NCBI GenBank assembly: GCA_000827265.1
Contig: KN834749.1
Coordinates: 361,500-425,499, forward strand
Length of the DNA: 64,000 bases
Direction of reading: 5' to 3'
DNA from: Collybiopsis luxurians FD-317 M1
Lineage: Eukaryota; Basidiomycota; Agaricomycetes; Agaricales; Omphalotaceae
Part shown: piece after piece, positions 55,710 through 64,000 of the stretch
Layout: the number at the start of each line of letters is the position of its first letter
Position numbering within the stretch: the first letter of the stretch is position 1
Position numbers and translations under genes: made by a program
Notes under the pieces: model-generated
What the model was told of the DNA's origin: nothing
Seen by the model: only the letters and a program-made list of their open reading frames with translations
Database searches by the model: none

Positions 55710-57701
55710 TCGCCTAGTCGTTCGCCCTAGCTTTGTCTCTTTCTCTGTGAGTTTTTCTTTTTTCGTTTCAAAATAATTAAATAGCAGGAGGATGGAATTT
55801 CGACTACCTGACGTTCCTACAACTTGTGTTAAGCGGCCTCGTTTCCCTTTCTTCTTCGTACTCCGTTTTCAATCGTCGACAGAAATAACGTAACATTCTT
55901 TTGCGCGTTTTCATCAAGCCATTCGCTGTTCTCTTCCTCGATTCATTATTCATACGCATAATGTAAACTCACTGGTACCATCGAAATCCATCTTCCTAAT
56001 CGTTGGCACTCGGCTGTGTAATATCATGGTCCTTCCCTTGTTTCTTCCCATGCTTGTTTTGGTCAAAGCGTGCTGCTTACTGTGCCTGTGGCGGGCCCCA
56101 AGTACGATAGGAAAAGTGGAGACAAGCCGCCACAATCTAAACATTCGATACAAAGGACCTAACTTGAGTATACTCATCTTCCAATGAGCAGAAGTACCTG
56201 GACAAATTCACATGATCAGTCTTTTCTGAGTCCTGACTCCTGACGTTTATTTAGCATTCAAAAAGTACAAGGAACCAAATACGAAACCGCCTATACGATG
56301 GCTAATCGGATAGCCAGCAAATCATTAAACGCAGGATCAACCTCGGAATCTTGTGTTTGAGCAGCTTTGTAGTCGGTCCACAGAGCACTCATAGTTCTTC
56401 GTCAACGAAAATGAATTCTTACCTTACAAAACCCTAATAGCTTTGACTTCCATCTGGCAGCGTCTCGAGGACGTTTCGCAATGCTTTTTAAAACCCATAC
56501 CAAATAACCTGGCTGATTATCTCTCGATCATCCGTCGTCGTGTTCTCGCGCGGAGAGTGGTAGTAGTACGTACATTCCACTCATCGTGTTGATGAACCAT
56601 TGCAGATCCTCTATCAGATAACTTGGACTCGCACCTTCATCGAATAAACCACGGGGAATCCATGTATGGGAGATTAAGGTATCCCCGCCGGACGATAAAA
56701 CCTGGGCTTGACCCAGCCTTCAAGACTTCAGGTGCCATAGCGCCACATATTTCTAAATGCAGAGCGTCGAAGGTCTTTCAACCACCCAAGTGAACTTTAG
56801 AGTCCTAAGGCCTGTTTTCTGCTTCTAGGTTTGCCAATGGTGTTGCTGCAGGAAAGACGGTGAGCGAAGGGAGCAAAGGATCTTACAGTGGTACCTAGTT
56901 AAAGTATCATTTCCACAAAAAAATTTGTGTATTAGACCTTGTTCTGTTCTTCCTCACATCTTCGGCGTATAACGTACGATGTCGTGAGATGATGTGATTC
57001 GACTAAAATGCTTTAGTTCGATGTTCCATGCTGAAGGTAAGCCGTTAAACACTGAGAATGCTCAAGCATAGTATGTTGTCGTCCCCGTTGGCTGCTCAAA
57101 GAGACGATATTACTCAAATAGCGAGGCTGGCGACTCGAGCTTCACTCTTTGAGGCACACGGCGTCTTTGATGCGAAGATTATTACCCCGAGGCTTTGGAC
57201 ATCCGTTATATTCAGCGTTTCAAACAGACTTCTCGCCAGCGGCCTCAATATCTCCAAGAAGGAGCAATTCTAGAACAGATTAGCGGATTCCATGTCCGTA
57301 TTTCCAGCATTTCGGGTCCGACTCTGACCAGCCTCAGCGTTCAGCTGGTATTGTTTTCGGTCTTACATTGATCTTTTGTTGCCTGATATAGGTTACTCTG
57401 GATGAAACTCAAATTGGAGGGCCTCCGTTGTGGACCTGTGGCAGATATAAATTGCAGTCATCATGATCGAAGCTATTCATCAGCCCTATTTTTATTGATC
57501 TTCCTTCGCGTCCATGAATATTAACAACGTGCCATTCTCGGTTTCCATTGTTCTTTCCCTGCCTCCAGTATCCCTTCGACCATCGTAGCCGACAGCCACA
57601 AACGGGGTTGCCGTTGTCAAATGGTCCATATCCAAAAAGCTAAAAACCCATCACTGTGATCTGCAGTCCTTTCGCCACCCCACAATTCTCCTCCCTCCCC
57701 A
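55710..57701. other. Gene-free stretch of 2.0 kb
   Basis: This is the longest gap in the window. Only short unsupported frames occur. The right end near 57640-57700 is CT-rich and probably the promoter of the next gene. No repeats, transposon ends or tRNA are seen. Confidence 0.45.
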
Positions 57702-58769
57702 ATGTCTGCTTGCGTTTTTACCTATATCTCCGACTGCCACTCACGTCAGGTCACTCCCGCTCGGGCTCAAGACATGCAGGCTGTCCTTTCCACGAATCAT
57801 GAGGACGCGGTCGAACCACATACGGACGACGGAATTTTGTACGATGCACAGGATTCTGGGTGGTCGGGCTCGGAGGGCAGCGAATCGTACGTCCACCTTG
57901 ACATTGCGCAGTCGACGCACGAAAGTGTATCCGGCGACTACTGCCAAGCATATAATCAAGCCTCATATCCACAACCTTTTACCAATTCAACCCTTTCCGC
58001 TGTCCACTCCCCAAGTGCCACTCACTACCCCCAACTCACGCCACAATTCGAAATTCAACCTGAAGCATCATCGAGCTCTTCCTTCTTCATGCCTACTAGT
58101 TCTTCATATTTTGCACACACCATTGCCAGGGAGTCGACCTACTATGATGATTCTTTGTCTTACCCTCATATTGTGGAAGATCACCCCGCGACAATATCAC
58201 CACGCGACGATATGGCCCCCTGTGATGCGGAATCATATTATGACGACGGTGACTTGCCGGAGAGTTGGTGGAAACCTGAGACAAGCGAGCAATCCGCGTC
58301 GTATGCGTTTTTACAGCCAACCAGTACCGGTTGGTTTAATCACGCAGCAACTATAGAAACCGTGCAGCTCGAGCATTGGACAAAAAAGACGCAGCACGTT
58401 CATGCCCAGCCGCCTCTTACAGCAACATTCTACCGTGATTGGTACGAGGGCAATTACATTCAGGACCCCAACAACGGGTATTATCCCTGCTACCCTAATG
58501 CGACCGCTGGCAGCTCGTATTATTCCGCACATCTGTCCGATGACATGCGTAATACTCCCTCAGATTTTACATCTTCCGAGTCTCCACTATCCCCTTTGGA
58601 GTATGAAGCGTGCCCGGGGTCCAGCGTATCTTCGACTGTATCTCCTGACGCCTTAGCTCCTCCGCCCACTCCACCATCATCGCTCATCATCCATGCCCCA
58701 CGCCCGACGCGTACAATTGACTCTGCACACTTCCAACGCTTGATAGCCGCATCAGATGTGTCGAGCTGA
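57702..58769 (+). CDS. Disordered Ser/Tyr/Pro-rich protein of unknown function
   Basis: This single open frame of 355 residues has no intron and no recognised domain. Composition is rich in Ser, Tyr, Pro, Thr, Asp and His. It carries Trp-containing acidic pieces (YDAQDSGWSGSEGSESYVHL, DGDLPESWWKPETSEQSASY, FYRDWYEGNYIQDPNNGYYP) and ends with a Pro-rich segment, PPPTPPSSLIIHAPRPTRTI, then SAHFQRLIAASDVSS. Length and steady composition through one frame argue that it is coding. It may be a regulator, since such proteins are often transcription cofactors, but nothing proves it. An in-frame ATG at 57774 (MQAVLSTNHEDA) could also be the start. Confidence 0.5.
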   Translation: MSACVFTYISDCHSRQVTPARAQDMQAVLSTNHEDAVEPHTDDGILYDAQDSGWSGSEGSESYVHLDIAQSTHESVSGDYCQAYNQASYPQPFTNSTLSAVHSPSATHYPQLTPQFEIQPEASSSSSFFMPTSSSYFAHTIARESTYYDDSLSYPHIVEDHPATISPRDDMAPCDAESYYDDGDLPESWWKPETSEQSASYAFLQPTSTGWFNHAATIETVQLEHWTKKTQHVHAQPPLTATFYRDWYEGNYIQDPNNGYYPCYPNATAGSSYYSAHLSDDMRNTPSDFTSSESPLSPLEYEACPGSSVSSTVSPDALAPPPTPPSSLIIHAPRPTRTIDSAHFQRLIAASDVSS

Positions 58770-59367
58770 TATCTTTCTCGCTTGATTTTTTGTACTCGAA
58801 CATACATTCTTGTTATCGATTTTGTTCACGGACTTTCTGCATTCATTGACTTCCGTGTCCATCATCATGCGATGTCACCTTTCTTTCGGACCCACGTCCA
58901 GAATTCGAATTGAATTACCCTTTCACTGACTGACAGATACTTCTAGAAGCTAAATTCATTCATGTATATCACCTACCTATACAAGCTTATACATATATCA
59001 CTATATTGGCTGAGTATGGGGCAGCACCTGGCAGCACTCTCGTCTTCTACATTTTCCTGTATTCAACTGTATATGGTAGATAATTCCTCTTCAAGAAATA
59101 TCACTAATCGCTTGGAGTCAAGTGATGCGAGCAATCAGTTTACTGGAAAAAAAAAAAAAAAAAATAAGAAATTGACGTGATTCCAAGCGGGAACTAGAGC
59201 TCTCTTCGCCGCCGGACAGCCCGAGCTGGCTAGTCCATTTCGAACAGCCGATGCATACCAAACCTGTGGAGAGTAAGACTAAGTACGTTGCAATTGCACA
59301 CGTAATGCGCTTGCCACGTGAAATATATGCTATATACCGCTTTGATCTGTGTGAACTGTCACTGCCA
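58770..59367. other. Convergent 3' region
   Basis: This lies between the disordered orphan and the Ski2 stop. It contains a run of about 15 A near 59147-59162 and no gene. Confidence 0.5.
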
Positions 59368-62300
59368 TCAAAAGTATAGACTTGCGGCGAACACAACTGG
59401 GACAAAAAACATCAGCGGCTATAGTGGACTAGCATCGAACGACTTACTATCTCTCTTGATTTTCAGCTGTGCTTCTTCCATCTTTTTGAAAAGGTCCGCA
59501 TCTCCAATGACTCGCGCTGCATCTCGTACCTCCCGGCACGTTTCGTCCAATCTAGTGATCACCCGAACAATAGTTCCCTCGGCAACATCGGTGAGAGCTG
59601 TGATCTGCTCAAATGGCTGGTATCCTCTACTCAGAAGATTTGCCCGTAATGCACGAGAACACAACTCACCATGCCTTTGGCCCACTCATAGACGACTTCC
59701 GCCAGACCAAACTTGAGCTTTGTTTGATAATCTTCCGAGGCCACTTTGTGCAAGTCCTGGACACGTCCAACGCGATCACTTATTGCCAATATAGTATCCC
59801 GACCCTGCTCCAATTTGGGCGGTATGACGGGCTCCACATCGGTTTTCTCCTGGAACACAAAGCACGATAATAAAGCCACTACTTCTTCTGGTTCGTATCC
59901 TGCGAGCGTGTTCTCTAGAATAAGCTCTGTTAATATCAGCTCATCGGCACTGTTGATCTATTGCTTGAAGCGTCAGTGAGCGCATCTTCAGGATAATAGA
60001 CTATGAAAACCTCGCATGCAACACGCCCTTTCAGCAGCACGGTCGAATTTTCATCAATAAACTTGAGCTCTTGGAGGACCCCAATACGTTGCTCATAGTC
60101 AGGTATGAGTTCCAAATTCTGATCAGAGATTGCCTCTTTCAGCATGGCTATTTTTGCGCGCAAGACCTTCTCGATGTGCATGACGGAATACTGCAGAAGC
60201 GCAGTTTAATGCAGGAAAACTAAATGAACGGGGTACCCACATGATCCTCAAACTCTTTACATAGTAGGCATCCTTTTTGTTCCAGTTGTGTCAGGAGGCT
60301 GTTTCGAGATTGCAAGGCCTCTTGGAATTCCATCATCCGCATACGATTCCAATCAATCTCAGGTATATTACCGCTTTGGCACCATTCTTCAGCGATGCTC
60401 TGTAGCATGGAAGCTGCCTCGCGCATACGAGAAATGAGATGTCGGTCCGCAATCGCACCCACATCGACCTACGAGATACTCAATTCGAGCGCATAACATA
60501 AAGGATGCGTGGATTCATTCACCTTTATTGTGCGGTCAGTGACCATGGAGATACTTGATAGAGTAACCGTTGTTAACTGATAAGTCGGATCGTTCGCTAT
60601 CAGAGAACTAGGCGCAGGCGGCCAACGGGGTGTGATTGCATCGTTGTCAATATCTGCAAACAGTAAGCCCTCCATACATGAGAATTAAAATATATATATT
60701 TCACCTCTGCGTCCATTCTTTAAATTTTCATCTACCAGTGCCAGAACAAAATACGATCTGGATTTCTCCTTGACTCCAGACTCCGTAATCGGTGCTGGAG
60801 CCTGTTTCAAGAGAACACCGATGTTGTTGTATTGAAAATGCTGAATGAAGACATAAGCACGGTATGAAAACAGACGCAAAGACAGACGTACTCCGTCACG
60901 CAAAATGACAACCCGTCCGGCATCGAAAAATTTATTTCCTCGGGGATGTCGCGTAGCCATGCTTAGTAGTTTGTGGTTGAGACGAGCAACATCCGCGGAA
61001 AGATCGTACGTTTCTTCGATATCAGGAAGGCAGACATCGCACTGCAATTTTTGGATAGTAAGCAACGCTTTCTCCCCCTGTGATACCACATCAGTCCTTC
61101 AGGGCTCCGGAGGGTTCGGAATGAAATTGACCTCTAAGACCTTCTTCTGTTGATCAGGTAAAAGTTGCTGAGATGCGTTCTCGGAGAAACTGCGTTTAAT
61201 CATTTCCTCTACTTTTAAGGCTTCGACTCGTAACAGATTTAGAATCATGTTATACGTAAGTCTAAATTGTGATGACAGTTTCCCTGGAGTTCCTAGGATC
61301 ATTGTGTTCAATGTGGTTTGCTAAGACAGACTTTTCAGAAACACAAAATGGAATGGAAATATTTGTACGATTGTACCTCTGGTATGTTATCATTTGCAAC
61401 AATAATCACCGTACCAGTTGGGTCCAAGCCTCGCCGCCCAGCGCGGCCAGCCATTTGCGTGTACTCTCCGGGAAGGATATCCCGGAAACTACGGCCGTCG
61501 TGTTTCCTTATACCAGAAAATACGACACATCGTGCCGGCATGTTAACGCCCTTTCGTTCAATCAATGAATGCATGTGGCATATTTTCTTGCCTTGAAAAT
61601 TTGACATACCATAGCAAACGTCTCCGTAGCGAAAAGAATTTTGACAAGACCGCGAGCGAACAAGATTTCAACAAGCTGGATGGTAATTTAGTCAACAAAA
61701 CCTGACAGCAATGTGATGAGTTTCAGACCTCTTTCACGATAGGAAGTAAGCCTCCATGATGAACCCCAATTCCTCGACCGAGTAGGTCCCGCATGCGTGC
61801 AATTTGCGGCAACTTCTTATCGGAACCTACAAAAATTTGGTTAGGTTAATGACTGTCAATGAAGATCAGAAAGCCCCTTGCCTTTCAAGCGGGAAAGTGC
61901 CTTTTCAATAGCAACATGAACCTCGCTTTTCTCGACGGAAGTGCAAAGATCTTGATTTGTTAGTGTTGAAGCATTTTCTTCGCACCGTTTCTTCGAAAAT
62001 GTGAAGACCACAACGGGCAAGAGATTTTTCTTCTTCAAGAGGGTTAATAGATGAACGTAGAGGTTTTTATCAGTTCCTGTATGGATCGTTCGAGAGGAAG
62101 AGGTTGGCGCAGAACCCCCTCGACCTCGGGCTATCGGGGCACCTCTACTACCGCGTTGCTGACCTCTTTGGGGCGTGGCACCTCGTGCCCCTACGCGCTG
62201 GACTGGAGGAAGGCCGGCAGCTTCGCGTTCCTTGTCTTGTTTGCGCCGTAGAGATTCTCCCGCATCCTTATATCTAATATGATCACGTCAAGGAATTGGG

Positions 62301-64000
62301 AGTGAAACGGAGGGTTATTCCTACCCGATTGTGAGGAATTTCCTCTGGGCGTCTACAATTTTGTGCAACTCGCGGCCCGCATAAAGATAGTGTTCCAAGG
62401 GGACTGGACGTTGAGCAGTAGATATGACATAGATATTCTTCTTCTTTGTACGCCCGACCCACTCGGCAAACTCTTTGGTGTTGGGCACCGTGGCTGACAG
62501 CAGAATGATATTGACATGCTCGGGCAGCATAATAATCACCTCCTCCCAAACCACACCCCTCTACGGCGGCATCGCATTAAAATTACGGCGGACAAAGGCA
62601 AAGGAAATCTGACAAACCTCAGCATCATTGACATAATGTACTTCGTCAAATATGACAAATTCTACATCGCGAATCAAATCTGCACCTTTGTACAGCATGC
62701 TTCGGAGAATTTCCGTGGTCATGATCAAACAACTGGCTTCCGGATTGATTTGAACATCTCCCGTCAGAATTCCAACTGAGGCGGAGGAAAAAGTCTGCTT
62801 AAAGTCCCGAAATTTCTGGTTGGAGAGCGCTTTGATGGGAGACGTATAAATAGCCCTGTCTAAAAATGAGCGAGAGAAAACCGCGAAAGATCGAAGTATA
62901 CCTTGTCATATGTTTCTCAGCCAGAGCAATTGCATACTCAGCGACGACGGTTTTCCCGGCAGAAGTATGAGCAGCTACGAAGACGGAGTCCCCATTTTCC
63001 AAATGGTAAACAGCATGCTTCTGGAAAACGTCTAGTTCAAAAGGATACTGGGCAGAGATCGAATGAGTCTCTAGAAGAGCAGATGGCCAAAAAGAATAAA
63101 TAAACCTTATGCGCCATATTGGGCACAAGTTGATGGAAATTCGTAAACGGAGTCCGGACATCGATTACATGGGCCCAGTCTCTTCTCTGGATTTTCGGAG
63201 GTTTGGGCCGTTTCTGGGACTTGACTAGACTCAAATTTGACCGCTGGGAGGTGAGAAAGCTGTTAATCGCTCGCTTAGATGTTCCATAAATACCCACCGA
63301 TGTCGGAAGAAAATCATCTATATCAGCAGGTTGATTTGACGATGTAGAAACAGGCGGTTCGTCCAGATCAACCGGGGTGGAAATCTGAATCGGAGTCAGA
63401 ACGCATGAAAAAAGAATGTTCTAATTACACCCACTGTCCCATCAGCTGCTGCGTTATTCTGAGAACCGGCGGCGCGCAAGTCATCTAACTCGAGGAGGTC
63501 TTCATCCTCGGACTCATCTCCCGGAAGCTGTAAACCTCTGCTGAAGCCAGGAGGAATTTTCCGTAATCCCTTCTGGTTATCTTTTGCTTCTGGAGAGATG
63601 GCCAGATCGGCCAGGGAATCTAAGCCTCCGGGCCAAAAAGGAACATAGCCAGATTTTCCTCGTACAAAGCTTTTGCTCGGTCCTGGAGCACGATCTAAAG
63701 ATGTCGAGGTGAGACCAGTAGAGATATGAGGGAGTAGGGTCTATAAAAATTGGGCAGGCAGGATTGGTATATCTCCAAAACTAATAGTCAAAAAATTCAC
63801 CTCTGCATAGCCTGTGACGCGTCCTTCAAGACCAGCGCGTACAAAGGAAAGAGTCGTCGGCGGAGGTGAAGGGTTTAAGGATAAAAGATCAGGGACAGAG
63901 ACTGGACGTTCCCAGTGGCTATCGCATATTAATCAGTGAGGGAAACTTGAGAAAATTACACCATTTGTACATTTGGTATTTCGGTAGCCAATGTGCCGGA
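59368..64000 (-). CDS. SKI2: Ski2-type RNA helicase, cut by the window edge
   Basis: Ski2 is the DExH helicase of the cytoplasmic Ski complex, which feeds RNA to the exosome for 3'-5' decay. The C-terminal end is inside the window: TAG/TGA reading gives [15 protein letters not shown]. Visible motifs are the N-terminal DWAHVID and [20 protein letters not shown], motif [20 protein letters not shown], motif [13 protein letters not shown], motif [21 protein letters not shown] and motif [21 protein letters not shown]. The rRNA-processing arch and DSHCT domain ([17 protein letters not shown]) follow. The acceptor/donor choice at the last intron restores [11 protein letters not shown]. About 16 exons are visible. 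The N-terminus continues beyond 64000, so the start is missing. Mtr4 is the closest alternative, but the arrangement and ending favour Ski2. Confidence 0.88.

Overview
This window is nuclear DNA of a filamentous fungus, most likely a basidiomycete of the Agaricomycetes type. Genes are dense and carry many short introns of about 45-65 bases with GT...AG ends. They lie on both strands in no operon-like order. The protein set is typical of mushroom-forming fungi: a DNMT1-type cytosine methyltransferase, a Clr2-like silencing factor, BTB-domain proteins, an Skt5-type chitin synthase activator and several Ser/Thr-rich orphans. I found 28 protein-coding genes and one intron-containing tRNA. The last gene runs off the right edge. 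Gene limits given here span the exons I could splice by eye; every model is a prediction without RNA support.

Layout. 0-12 kb: a small secreted/GPI-like protein, the polyadenylation factor Fip1, squalene epoxidase (ERG1), mitochondrial ribosomal protein uL10m, a divergent mitochondrial-targeted orphan, a BTB/POZ protein, and a cytochrome b5-FMN dehydrogenase. 12-22 kb: a CPA2-type K+/H+ antiporter, phosphopantothenoylcysteine decarboxylase (coenzyme A synthesis), an Skt5/Chs4-type Sel1-repeat protein with a C-terminal CaaX box, and a zinc-free MDR oxidoreductase. 22-35 kb: a DNMT1-type methyltransferase, a G-protein alpha subunit, calnexin, an HMG-box protein and a small membrane orphan. 35-50 kb: a Clr2-like silencing protein, an FAD monooxygenase, the U5 snRNP GTPase Snu114, prefoldin subunit 1, a Ubp14/USP5-type deubiquitinase, an F-box-like protein and tRNA-Arg(CCT). 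50-64 kb: an orphan, a SIKE/FGFR1OP2-like coiled-coil protein, an RRM-like protein, a disordered orphan and the RNA helicase Ski2.

The genes are mostly single-copy housekeeping functions: sterol and CoA synthesis, mRNA 3'-end formation, splicing, exosome-linked RNA decay, chaperones and ubiquitin recycling. There is no biosynthetic cluster, transposon, CRISPR array or virus-like element. Two silencing proteins (a DNMT1-like enzyme and a Clr2-like factor) lie about 9 kb apart, which is suggestive but may be chance.

I see no obviously new multi-gene system. The observations most worth checking are a 10-base microexon in FIP1 together with its unresolved first exon, the apparent lack of a mitochondrial presequence on the cytochrome b2-like enzyme, two stop-free 54-base introns whose length is a multiple of three, and several orphan genes.
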